Position numbers and translations under genes: made by a program | The notes under the pieces: model-generated | Seen by the model: the letters and a program-made list of their open reading frames with translations, nothing else | Database searches by the model: none | What the model was told of the DNA's origin: nothing | NCBI RefSeq assembly: GCF_050717515.1 | Contig: NZ_JBOITL010000007.1 | Coordinates: 124,001-188,000 of the forward strand | Length of the DNA stretch: 64,000 nt | Reading direction: 5' to 3' | From: Clostridium_AD sp050717515 | GTDB lineage: Bacteria > Bacillota > Clostridia > Clostridiales > Clostridiaceae | Shown here: in pieces, positions 17,064 to 25,863 of the stretch | Numbering within the stretch: position 1 is the stretch's first letter | How the letters are laid out: each line of letters opens with the position of its first letter

Positions 17064-19761
17064 TTGATATACCTCTTCCCTTTATCGCATTTATCACATT
17101 CAAGTAGCTTTTAATATCTTCAAGAAGTTCTTTGTACTCCTCAAATTCTTTATATTGTTCATATTGTAATTTCAAGTTATCCTTATAAAAGTTATCAAGT
17201 TCATTCTTGCTTTTTAAACTATCATCTCTTAACTCTGTCCATGCTTCCAAATTAGGAGTACCTGCACAAAGTTTTTTACAGGACGCACAAGATATTGTTT
17301 TATTAGTATCTTTCATTAGGCAAGGTTTAAAAATATTTCTTTTACACAAACCTAAAACTGTTCTTTTATAGAATACCTTTCTATACTCGGTGCAATAGTG
17401 ATTAAAAAGTTGCTCCCTTTCACTTTCGGTATATTCTTCTAAGTTCTCTTTCGATATTGCTTTTTCAAACTCTTCTTTAAAACGAACTGTATTCTTATCT
17501 GCTATAAGTAGTTTATCTGCTTCTGCATAATACCTTTCTGTTGTTTTTTTGTTTGAATGTCCTAATTCAGTTTTAATTTCTTCTACTGTACTTCCATTTA
17601 GAATCATCTCTATAACAATTGTTTTTCTAAACTGCCTTGTTGTAACATTAATTTCCTTTCTTAAATCAACAGCTAATGTCTTATTTATAGCTTTGTTAAT
17701 CAACTTATTGTTATCTAAAATGCCAATGAAATTAAAATTCCTTTTTCCTTTTTTATAAATAAATATTTCTTTTATTTTGTTTATTTCTCTTAATTCTTTT
17801 GTATTTTCAATTTGAGCTTTTATTTCATTAATAACAACATCATTTACATAAACTTGCTCATATTGATTATTGGGGTCTCTTGCTAATTTAGCTTCTATTA
17901 CCTTCCAAGGAATGTACCTTAACATCTGTTTTCCATCTTTATCTTTAAAATCAAGACAGTCCTCAGTTAGATATGCTATTTCCTTAAATCTCCTTGGAGT
18001 ATTAATCATTATAATTATAATTCTCCCAATAGCCTCATTTCCTACTTCATTTATATTTTTAGGAATATCATCCATAACCTCTTTAGCTATAATTTCAGTA
18101 TTCTTTATAGTATTATCAAGTTTTTTAAAACGTACATTTACAAATAAATTATAAGTTGGTTTCTGATAATCAAAACCACTCTCTTCAATCAACCATTCAA
18201 TAAATAATTTCATCGAAGTTATATAAGTTGATACAGTCTTCATCCCTACCATTTTTTTGTCTTTACCTTTTCTATTTCTTAGGTGACGATAAAGAGCTTT
18301 TATCATATCCATTTTAATATCTTTAAACGATAGAATACAGTATGTATCAATAAAATAAGTTACACTTTTAACATTTCTAAAATAATTATCTATTTGACTA
18401 AATAAAGAAGTTTTACCTTTGTTGATTTCTTGCTTTTTTATTAAACTTTTGTAATAGTGTTTTAATACTAATTTTAAGTTATTGTTTTTTATAGTTTCAA
18501 AATTAAGTTTTTTTGTTTTAACTTCACCATTTGAAAAGTAATTATAATACCATATATCATCATTAATATCTATTTTATTAGCAGTATCCGTATTTTTTAT
18601 TAAAGCATGTTTTTCAATTAAACATTCTCTACAAAACCCAATATAAATATTAGAATATTTTTCTCCTAAACTATCCTTAAACAAACTGTTAATTTTCACT
18701 GGATTAATTCCAAAGGCATATTCTAATAAGGTGGAACTGTTTTTTATCAATATATTTTTTTTATATAACTGGTCAGCATGATATAGTAAATATTCATTAA
18801 ATAAAATAGAAAACTCATTGAAAATGATTCTAAAAAGAATTGACAACTCAATTTTAAAAGTAGTGTTTTTTAAAAATTGAGTAAAAAGCTTTTTTTTAAT
18901 TAATATTTCTTTTATTTTAGGAATTATTAATAAATGTTTATAATCAACCCTGTATTCATAAGTATTTAATTCATTATATTTTAAATAAACATTTGCTAAG
19001 GAATCATTAACAATATCTGTATACTCTATATTTATGCGTCTAAATTCGGGTACCCCACACTTTAGGTTGACACACTCTTCATAAAATATGTAGTTTGTTA
19101 TAAAGGGAAAAGTTGGCTTAAATCTTATATTTTCTGTGACAACATTATAAATGTACTTCTCTGTGAGACTTTTGAGACAATTTATACTAACGCTAATTAT
19201 CTTAGTTAAACCGATTGTCTTTACCACTTGATATAAATTCTCATTATTTTCCATTTTATATTTTAATAATTTAATAGAATTAGTTTCCATTAAATTTATT
19301 ATTTGTGTAGGAAATTTCAAACACTTCAAAAAAATTTCATTTTGACTTAAATTAGATAATGAAAGTTGGTGTTTAACTTGTACATTCATAATATATCTAA
19401 TAAATCTATTAAGTGTTATTGGCTTATTTTCCTCATTTAAGTATTTAGTTATCATATAATCAAAATACTCCGTTAATTTGTCATTAAAAACACTCATACA
19501 AATATTAAAAACTGATGATAAATTAATATCATCATTTTCAATTCTTTCTTTGTTTATTAATGAACTCCCTATCTTTTGGACAATATCATTTACCTTTTCA
19601 ACTTCATTTCTTTTAAAGTCTATAACTAATAAATTTGTGTTAATTTCATTAATATTCCACACTGATATATTATTTCCACAGTCATATCTTACAAATAGTA
19701 TATTGTATATTTCTTTTTCTTTATAATTTATTTCAATTGTTGAATTATCCAAGCTATACAT
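17053..19761 (-). CDS. tnpB: TnpB-like large tyrosine recombinase
   Basis: The 902-residue protein overlaps the TnpA-like gene by eight bases. It has a long N-terminal region of unknown role (about 1-450), a core-binding region, and a catalytic domain with the first Arg in TPRRFKEIAYL (about 590), TRQFRKT (about 708-714, Arg in place of the usual His), and LGHSNKKTTERYYAE (about 733-747) with the His and Tyr. A Cys cluster (CASCKKLC and neighbours, about 806-832) and a coiled-coil tail follow, as in TnpB of Tn554. Standard TnpB is about 630 residues, so the N terminus here is unusually long. It should act with TnpA in site-specific transposition. Confidence 0.88.
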   Translation of the reverse strand: MYSLDNSTIEINYKEKEIYNILFVRYDCGNNISVWNINEINTNLLVIDFKRNEVEKVNDIVQKIGSSLINKERIENDDINLSSVFNICMSVFNDKLTEYFDYMITKYLNEENKPITLNRFIRYIMNVQVKHQLSLSNLSQNEIFLKCLKFPTQIINLMETNSIKLLKYKMENNENLYQVVKTIGLTKIISVSINCLKSLTEKYIYNVVTENIRFKPTFPFITNYIFYEECVNLKCGVPEFRRINIEYTDIVNDSLANVYLKYNELNTYEYRVDYKHLLIIPKIKEILIKKKLFTQFLKNTTFKIELSILFRIIFNEFSILFNEYLLYHADQLYKKNILIKNSSTLLEYAFGINPVKINSLFKDSLGEKYSNIYIGFCRECLIEKHALIKNTDTANKIDINDDIWYYNYFSNGEVKTKKLNFETIKNNNLKLVLKHYYKSLIKKQEINKGKTSLFSQIDNYFRNVKSVTYFIDTYCILSFKDIKMDMIKALYRHLRNRKGKDKKMVGMKTVSTYITSMKLFIEWLIEESGFDYQKPTYNLFVNVRFKKLDNTIKNTEIIAKEVMDDIPKNINEVGNEAIGRIIIIMINTPRRFKEIAYLTEDCLDFKDKDGKQMLRYIPWKVIEAKLARDPNNQYEQVYVNDVVINEIKAQIENTKELREINKIKEIFIYKKGKRNFNFIGILDNNKLINKAINKTLAVDLRKEINVTTRQFRKTIVIEMILNGSTVEEIKTELGHSNKKTTERYYAEADKLLIADKNTVRFKEEFEKAISKENLEEYTESEREQLFNHYCTEYRKVFYKRTVLGLCKRNIFKPCLMKDTNKTISCASCKKLCAGTPNLEAWTELRDDSLKSKNELDNFYKDNLKLQYEQYKEFEEYKELLEDIKSYLNVINAIKGRGISNEV

Positions 19762-20992
19762 CTCTTTCTCTCCTATTTATCTTTTTTGAAGCACTTAGAG
19801 CAATATCATTATCAAATTTCTTTTTATATAACTCTATAGTTTCTTCGCTATTCCATCCTAATACAGTCATTATTTGCTGATTTGTATACTCAAGTTTAAT
19901 CATTTGCTGTGTTAAAGTATGTCTACCTGCATGAGTAATAACTTCTTCTGGATTGAACCCAGACTTCTTGCCTACTCTTTTTAATATCTTTCGATAATTC
20001 CCTTGTTGTACTTTCTTGCCTTTACTATTGGTCGCCAAGTTAATAAATAGATATGGCTCAACACCCTCGAAGCCCATTTCATTTTCAATAACGTCTCTTT
20101 CAGTAAATAAATAGTCTTCTATAATTTGGCAAACACTCGGCTTTAAATATAGCCACCTTAACATCGTCTTAGATTCTGATATATATACTTTTTTTTCTGA
20201 ACTTATATAATCTTCTTTTTTTATTGTTACTATTTCTTCTATTCTTCCACCTGCTAACCCAAGACAAAAAATAGCTAAATCCCTCTTTGTGTTAAAATTA
20301 GTTTTTATTATTTTAATGTCTTCTTTTGAATACCATTTAATATGTTCAACTTTGTTATTCTTGCATGAACTTCTTTTTATACCCAAAATTTCCATAAAGT
20401 CTTTTGACCAAATATCAAAATAGTCAAAATTTATAATTTTTGTTTCATTTTTATAATCTTTCTTCTTTTTATTTTTTCTATTTTTTATTTCATAATATTT
20501 TTGCATTTCATAAGTTATTTCTGGGTTTTTCATGATTTTATCAACGTTAAACATTTCATCTAACCAAAGATAAAATTCTTTAATTACCAGAGCATTAGTG
20601 TCTATAGTGTTATATCCTATTTGTATTTCAACCGTAGATATATTTTTCTTAGGATTTTCACGCATTATTTTTTTTAAAAAATTAACTATTAAAACTGAAT
20701 CTTTTACGTCATAAAATTCCACTCCAAATCTATCTATATACTCTAAGTACCGTTTTAATTTATAAGCATAACCTTTAGTTGTACCTTCTGTGCTTAAAGT
20801 CGACAACCAATTATTAATGATTGTCAATGGCATATCATTCTTAGTTATTATCTTTCTTATAGTTTCAATCTTATAAGTCTCATCATAATAAATTGCTTCT
20901 TGAAGTTGAAATACATTTTCTTTTTTTATAACTTTAACAACCTTTTTTTTCTCCAATATTTCTCTTGATAAATTCATAATAATACCACCCAT
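19754..20992 (-). CDS. tnpA: TnpA-like tyrosine recombinase
   Basis: ATG 20992 follows AAAGGAG by eight bases and is preferred over the GTG at 21001, which overlaps that site. The protein (412 residues) has an N-terminal SAM-like DNA-binding region and a C-terminal catalytic domain: Arg in AGGRIEEI (about 250), HAGRHTLTQQ supplying HxxR (about 355-358), and LGWNSEETIELYKKKF (about 378-393) with Trp and Tyr. It is the first gene of the four-gene recombinase block, with successive overlaps that imply one transcript. By analogy with Tn554 the transposon end should lie just upstream, between here and the truncated helicase. Confidence 0.9.
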   Translation of the reverse strand: MGGIIMNLSREILEKKKVVKVIKKENVFQLQEAIYYDETYKIETIRKIITKNDMPLTIINNWLSTLSTEGTTKGYAYKLKRYLEYIDRFGVEFYDVKDSVLIVNFLKKIMRENPKKNISTVEIQIGYNTIDTNALVIKEFYLWLDEMFNVDKIMKNPEITYEMQKYYEIKNRKNKKKKDYKNETKIINFDYFDIWSKDFMEILGIKRSSCKNNKVEHIKWYSKEDIKIIKTNFNTKRDLAIFCLGLAGGRIEEIVTIKKEDYISSEKKVYISESKTMLRWLYLKPSVCQIIEDYLFTERDVIENEMGFEGVEPYLFINLATNSKGKKVQQGNYRKILKRVGKKSGFNPEEVITHAGRHTLTQQMIKLEYTNQQIMTVLGWNSEETIELYKKKFDNDIALSASKKINRRERDV

Positions 20993-21316
20993 AATAACCA
21001 CTCCTTTTTTTGTATTAACAACATATGCTTTTTTCAGAAAACGGTAATTTAAAATTTACAAAATAAAAGAGGATGCTGACCCTTGGTCAACATCCTCTTT
21101 TTATGTATTAATTTATTATTATTTTTATGTAAAAAATTACATTTATCTCTAAATTTATTCATTTTGCTTCTCTCCACATACAATTTATTTATATTGAAAA
21201 TATATAAATAAGTATACATTATAACCATGAATAATTCAATATGTAATTTACTCTTATTACTCTCTTTAATATCAATGTATCACATAGATATTTTATAATA
21301 TTTATATAAAGAGTAG
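20993..21316. other. Probable terminal region of the transposon
   Basis: This 324-base, AT-rich stretch separates tnpA from the truncated helicase frame. It holds the hairpin at 21065 and several GTAAAA or TTTAC motifs (for example GTAAAAAATTAC near 21128) that could be recombinase sites. The element boundary is expected near 21330-21345, where the helicase frame loses homology. Confidence 0.45.
21065..21102. terminator. Hairpin upstream of tnpA
   Basis: AAAAGAGGATG and CATCCTCTTTTT form a stem that continues with TGACC and GGTCA after a one-base bulge. T runs on both strands suggest a bidirectional terminator shielding the recombinase genes from outside transcription. Confidence 0.7.
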
Positions 21317-22087
21317 CTATTTGGTTATTAAAACCTCATCTCCTACTGCAAAAATAGAATTGTCTTCATTTAGTAATTTTAGTATATCTACTTGCATAGA
21401 ATCACAATCTTGAAATTCATCAACTAAAATATGCTTAAATAAAGCTCTGTACCCCTGCAGTATTGTATAGTTTTTTATAAACAAATCTCTACAGCCTATT
21501 TGGAGATCATCAAAATCAAATAAGTTTTTTTCTTTCCTATACTGTTCATAAATATTATAAGCTGCTATAAATATTCCCTTATCAATACTTGAATCAAAAT
21601 TTTCCATTTCTTTCCCACTTGTTTTAAATACAGAAATATTATTTATGACTTCCTTTACTTTTTCATCGCTTACCTCATCCAAATATGACATCAGCACATT
21701 TTTTATTAACTTATAAACCTCTAGTGTATCGATTATATTTATCTGTCCATAATAATTTTTAAGAATCTTATAAAACAAGCCATGAAAGGTTCCAAAAAAT
21801 GGCACCTTACCTTTTCCATTGATAGCAATATATCTGTTTTTCATATTAATAGCCGCTGCTCTTGTAAATGTAATGACTATAATATTACTCTGGTTAATGT
21901 TTTGCTGATTTATTAAATTAACAATTCTATTAACTATAACCACTGTTTTACCACTACCTGGTCCAGCAGTAACCAATAAATTTCTATTATCCGAAAAAAC
22001 TGCTGCTCTTTGCTCTTTACTTAAATTTGAATTTATTTTATTGTTAGTCACTTTATTATTCATACTGCGATTGTTCTCCACCTTCAT
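21317..22087 (-). pseudogene. UvrD-like helicase truncated at motif III
   Basis: The frame encodes the N-terminal part of an SF1 helicase: Walker A TAGPGSGKT near residue 40, motif Ia VITFTRAAA, FFGTFHGLF, DFDDLQ and motif II DEFQD near 225. It then reads IFAVGDE, where the family continues with a D-Q-S-I-Y motif, but the sequence switches to VLITK and stop. The break therefore falls inside motif III at a GGAGATGA sequence. No remainder of the gene is found elsewhere in the window. The simplest reading is insertion of the recombinase element into this gene; the 256-residue stub lacks motifs IV-VI and cannot be an active helicase. Confidence 0.82.
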
Positions 22088-22220
22088 CCACCTACTTTAA
22101 ATTGTCATATATTATGTTTATACCCAAAATGCTATTGTAATAATCACATTTAAATATTAAAATATAAATATGTTATAATTCCATTATATACTTTTATTAA
22201 ATTTCAAAGGGGAAAAAATT

Positions 22221-23699
22221 ATGAAACACTCAAAAGATTTTAATGTACATAATGAAAGAAACCTAACAATGCTAGTAGATTTTTATGAATTAACTATGGG
22301 TAACGGTTATCTCCATAATAATGTTCAAGATAAAATTGCCTACTTTGATATGTTTTTCAGACGAATACCCGACGGTGGCGGCTATTGTATTATGGCTGGA
22401 GTACAACAATTGATTGAATATCTTTCAGATTTAAAATTTTCAGATGATGATATAGCCTATCTAAAAAGCAAAGATATTTTTTCAGAGGATTTTATGGATT
22501 ATCTAAAGAATTTTAAATTTTCTTGTGATGTATGGGCGGTGCCGGAAGGTTATCCTGTTTTTCCTGGGGAACCCTTAGTTATAGTTAAAGGACCTGTTAT
22601 GCAGGCTCAATTTGTTGAGACAATGATACTCCTCACAATAAATCATCAAACCTTAATAGCTACTAAAGCAAGTAGAATATGTAGAGCTGCAAAAGGTAGA
22701 CCTGTTATGGAATTTGGTTCTAGACGTGCTCAAGGCTATGATGGTGCTATATATGGGGCTCGTGCTGCTGTTATTGGTGGTTGTGCTGGTACTGCCTGCA
22801 CCATAGCTGATGAAATGTTTGGTATTCCGGCCCTTGGTACTATGGCTCATAGCTGGGTACAACTTTTTGATAACGAATATGACTCCTTTAAAGCTTGGGC
22901 GCAGACTTACCCTGATAATTGCGTACTGCTTATAGATACTTATAATGTACTACTCTCTGGTGTTCCAAATGCCATAAAGGTATTTAATGAGGTGCTTAAA
23001 CCTATTGGCAAAAGACCTAAAGCAATTCGAATTGATAGCGGTGATATTACTTATCTAACCAAAAAGGTTAGAATAATGTTAGATGATGCTGGATACGAGG
23101 ATGTAAAAATCACTATTTCCAATTCCCTTGATGAATATATTATAAGAGGAGTTTTGGAAAGCGGGGCACAAATTGATAGCTTTGGTGTAGGTGAAAGACT
23201 TATTACCGCAAGATCAGAACCAGTGTTTGGCGGTGTTTATAAACTAGTTGCTGTTGAGAATGATGGACAAATAATACCAAAAATTAAAATTAGTGAAAAT
23301 GAAGAGAAAATTACAAATCCTGCTTTTAAAAAGCTATATAGAATTTTCGACAAAACATCACACAAAGCCATTGCAGATTTAATTACCCTGCACAATGAGG
23401 AAATTGATGAAAGCAAACCTCTTGAAATTTTTAATTCCATATATACTTGGAAAAAGAAAAAAATTAAAAATTACTATATAAAAGACCTTATGGTTAAAAT
23501 TTTTGAAAATGGAGAGTCTATTTATGAATCACCCTCTGTTATGGAAATAAGAGCATTTTCTGCTAAAGAAGTGTCTAAATTATGGAGTGAAGTCTTAAGA
23601 TTTGAAAATCCTCATGCCTACTATGTGGATCTTTCTTCTACTTTATGGAATCTTAAGCAGGGATTATTAAATTATTATTCTGAAACCTTTGAGGAGTAA
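22221..23699 (+). CDS. pncB: Nicotinate phosphoribosyltransferase
   Basis: The 492-residue protein joins nicotinate and PRPP to nicotinate mononucleotide in NAD salvage. Diagnostic segments include VDFYELTMGNGY at the N terminus, YFDMFFRR, EFGSRRAQG (substrate-binding arginines, about 165), GTMAHSW with the phosphorylatable His region (about 210), DTYNVL, and RIDSGDI (about 272) for PRPP binding. AAAGGGG precedes the ATG. A HesB-like gene follows after 29 bases in the same direction. It marks the return to core chromosome to the right of the accessory island. Confidence 0.95.
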   Translation: MKHSKDFNVHNERNLTMLVDFYELTMGNGYLHNNVQDKIAYFDMFFRRIPDGGGYCIMAGVQQLIEYLSDLKFSDDDIAYLKSKDIFSEDFMDYLKNFKFSCDVWAVPEGYPVFPGEPLVIVKGPVMQAQFVETMILLTINHQTLIATKASRICRAAKGRPVMEFGSRRAQGYDGAIYGARAAVIGGCAGTACTIADEMFGIPALGTMAHSWVQLFDNEYDSFKAWAQTYPDNCVLLIDTYNVLLSGVPNAIKVFNEVLKPIGKRPKAIRIDSGDITYLTKKVRIMLDDAGYEDVKITISNSLDEYIIRGVLESGAQIDSFGVGERLITARSEPVFGGVYKLVAVENDGQIIPKIKISENEEKITNPAFKKLYRIFDKTSHKAIADLITLHNEEIDESKPLEIFNSIYTWKKKKIKNYYIKDLMVKIFENGESIYESPSVMEIRAFSAKEVSKLWSEVLRFENPHAYYVDLSSTLWNLKQGLLNYYSETFEE

Positions 23700-23728
23700 C
23701 AATAATAGCAAGAATAGAAGGAGGTATT

Positions 23729-24088
23729 ATGGAACAAACTTTAAAAATCAAACTTTCCAAAGATGCTCATGATAAGCTTATAGAAATGCTTAAACAAACC
23801 GATGAGTATACCAGCGTAAGATTTATGGACGCAAAAGGTTGCTGTAAATCAGCAAAAGTTGACATTTACTTAGACAATTTTAAAACGGGGGATATAAAAA
23901 ATAATATTGATGATTTACCAATATTATATGATGAAACTCTTTTGGATAGCATTGTGGAACTCACAATAGCCTATAGTGATTCTAAATTTTGGGTTAAAAC
24001 AGTTTCCACAAAAGATAGTAGCACAAATTGTTCTAAGTCTGATAGTGACTCCTGTGGTGGTTGCTCTGGAAATTGTGGTTCACATTAG
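23729..24088 (+). CDS. HesB/IscA-like Cys-rich protein
   Basis: The 119-residue protein begins with a HesB-like domain: ALDKL-type start (LKIKLSKDAHDKLIEML), then FMDAKGCCKSAKVDIYL, where the family carries a glycine-cysteine turn. The C-terminal tail ends with CGGCSGNCGSH after a Ser/Cys-rich linker, a likely metal-binding tail. Family members assemble or carry Fe-S clusters, though these clostridial short forms lack the standard C-x-C pair and are not characterised. It follows pncB at 29 bases with an AGGAGG site and a terminator follows directly, so the two genes form an operon. Confidence 0.8.
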   Translation: MEQTLKIKLSKDAHDKLIEMLKQTDEYTSVRFMDAKGCCKSAKVDIYLDNFKTGDIKNNIDDLPILYDETLLDSIVELTIAYSDSKFWVKTVSTKDSSTNCSKSDSDSCGGCSGNCGSH

Positions 24089-24092
24089 ACAC

Positions 24093-24134
24093 AAAAATAA
24101 CGTCCTATGGTATACCATTGGCCGTTATTTTTTT
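24093..24134 (+). terminator. Terminator of the pncB operon
   Basis: AAAAATAACG pairs with CGTTATTTTT around an inner GGTATACC dyad, followed by T residues. Confidence 0.8.
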
Positions 24135-24222
24135 GTGCAAATTTCGAAAAATCACTTAAGTAATAAAGTTAGTTTTTATTTCAACTCAAGCATACCATTG
24201 AATAGGTGAAATAAAGTATGAA

Positions 24223-24696
24223 CTATACATATATTATTGGACCATCAATTTTTCGCAACAAATCTACAGTTTTGTTATAACCATCTTTACAACTAAGCTC
24301 AGGAAACCAAATAGCAATTTCACGTTCTGCACTTTCATGGCTATCAGAGGCATGAACTAAATTGCGAGTTTTATCTAGTGTAAATTCCCCTCTAATGCTT
24401 GCCAATTCTGCTTTTACAGGATCCTTATCTCCATTGATTTTGCGTGTTACATCAATAGCTTTTTCACCCATCAAAATCATTGCACACATTTTACCTCCAG
24501 TAACATAATTTATTAATTCTTCAAAATATTCTCTTCCCTCGTGTTCCCTATAATGCTCTTTAGCATCCTCCGTGGTGGCAGTAATCAATTTTAGCTCCGC
24601 AATTTCTAGTGATTTCTCTTCATAGTGATTAAGAATTTTTCCAATTAGTCCACGTTTAACTCCATCAGGTTTAATTAAAACCAAGGTTCTTTCCAT
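24223..24696 (-). CDS. ndk: Nucleoside diphosphate kinase
   Basis: The 157-residue protein transfers the gamma phosphate between nucleoside di- and triphosphates. MERTLVLIKPDGV at the start, GREYFEEL, and NLVHASDS with the phosphoryl-accepting His at about 115 are diagnostic. Its C terminus is about ten residues longer than the shortest family members. It stands alone, converging on the pncB operon. No clear terminator is visible downstream. Confidence 0.95.
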   Translation of the reverse strand: MERTLVLIKPDGVKRGLIGKILNHYEEKSLEIAELKLITATTEDAKEHYREHEGREYFEELINYVTGGKMCAMILMGEKAIDVTRKINGDKDPVKAELASIRGEFTLDKTRNLVHASDSHESAEREIAIWFPELSCKDGYNKTVDLLRKIDGPIIYV

Positions 24697-24782
24697 TTAA
24701 ATTCACATCCCTGTTTTGTATTAACTATAAACTAAATTATATCCTATTATTATAAATAATACACATTCACCTATAAACAATC

Positions 24783-24998
24783 CTATGAATATTTTTCTTT
24801 ATACAACATTCTTAATGGAGAGGTTTTATCCTCATTAAATAAATCATAGTCAGAAATATTCTTAATAGTGAAGGGTTTGAAATTTTTCAAATCAAGAAAT
24901 GGGCATTTCCCTCCATTATCCGCCCATTTATAGAATGCACACTCCTTAAAACAGTCTGTCTCTTCTTCCATAGTTGTTAGAAAAGGACACTGTAACAT
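24783..24998 (-). CDS. Small four-cysteine protein
   Basis: The 71-residue product has Cys at residues 4, 16, 20 and 32 (CPFLTT, CFKECAFYKW, CPFLDL), suggesting a single metal site or Fe-S cluster. No family name is known to me. A GGGGTGATAAA site precedes the ATG, and a nested palindrome overlapping the likely promoter at 25032 suggests dedicated repression. The gene stands alone between ndk and the cobalamin operon. Confidence 0.65.
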   Translation of the reverse strand: MLQCPFLTTMEEETDCFKECAFYKWADNGGKCPFLDLKNFKPFTIKNISDYDLFNEDKTSPLRMLYKEKYS

Positions 24999-25031
24999 TT
25001 TATCACCCCACTCCCATAATTTGTTATTACA

Positions 25032-25053
25032 GTAACATTGTTACCGTGGTAAC
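25032..25053 (-). promoter_or_regulatory. Nested palindromic operator upstream of the four-Cys gene
   Basis: GTAAC-ATT-GTTAC (25032-25044) overlaps GTTACC-GT-GGTAAC (25040-25053), giving three GTTAC half-sites. On the minus strand a TATAAT lies just upstream (25054-25059), so a bound protein would block the promoter of the gene at 24783. Confidence 0.55.
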
Positions 25054-25130
25054 ATTATAAGACATTTTAACAATAAATTGAAGTGTTTTTTTAAAAATTC
25101 ACAATAATCATACAATATAGAAATATGAAC

Positions 25131-25814
25131 CTATTTATTTACACCATCCTTTAAATACTTCCACTCAACAACATCACTAGACTTTAATTTATAGGCTCCA
25201 CAACTTACTCCTGGCTTAGCTCCATTTACGTAATAACACCAACCACTTAAAGCTCCCTTGCCTCTTGCCTTAAGGTTGTTAATCATTGTAAAATAAACTG
25301 CTTCGCCTCTCCCTGAGGCACTATAGCTAATACCTCTATTATCTAGTTCACTTAATGTAATTTCACCTACTGTTTTATTTTCAGTACTTATATTTATAGA
25401 TAAAATGATTTTACCAGAGATATCATCTTTAATTACCAAATTAGGTTGTTTTTTAGGTTCAGGAACCTTTGTAACCGCCTTTTTAGATACCTCCTTTGAA
25501 ACCACTACATTTTTAGTACTCTTCGCTTTTGTTTGTGGTATCTTTTCCACTGTTTTATTATCTGTTGCGCTTTTTACATCTGTTTGTGTTTTACTTTGAA
25601 CCTTTGTCTTTGTCTGTGCCTTCGTAATTATTGGTTTTACATCTTGTTTATCATTTGCTTTTACACTAACTTCTCTTGAGGTTTGACTGCTGGTTTTCTG
25701 CTCTGCTGAAACACTTTTTTTATTAAGGTACTTATTTTGCACAATTTTAGAACCATTTAATAAACCTAAACTTACCAAGATAACTACAGCTATAAGTATT
25801 ATTTTCTTTTTCAT
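25131..25814 (-). CDS. Secreted DUF4430 (transcobalamin-like beta domain) protein
   Basis: The 227-residue protein has an N-terminal signal or anchor (about 3-24, IILIAVVILVSLGLL), a Ser/Thr/Lys-rich linker (about 30-125) and a C-terminal DUF4430 domain (about 130-227) with GWCYYVNG and SCGAYKLKSSDVVEWKY. DUF4430 resembles the C-terminal domain of intrinsic factor and transcobalamin. It is the last gene of the cobalamin-riboswitch operon, so a role in capturing corrinoid outside the cell is a reasonable inference. One Cys pair may form a disulfide. Confidence 0.82.
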   Translation of the reverse strand: MKKKIILIAVVILVSLGLLNGSKIVQNKYLNKKSVSAEQKTSSQTSREVSVKANDKQDVKPIITKAQTKTKVQSKTQTDVKSATDNKTVEKIPQTKAKSTKNVVVSKEVSKKAVTKVPEPKKQPNLVIKDDISGKIILSINISTENKTVGEITLSELDNRGISYSASGRGEAVYFTMINNLKARGKGALSGWCYYVNGAKPGVSCGAYKLKSSDVVEWKYLKDGVNK

Positions 25815-25863
25815 TGAAATTCCTCTTTTCTATATTGACATAAAAGGGATTGCGCCGTAAATA

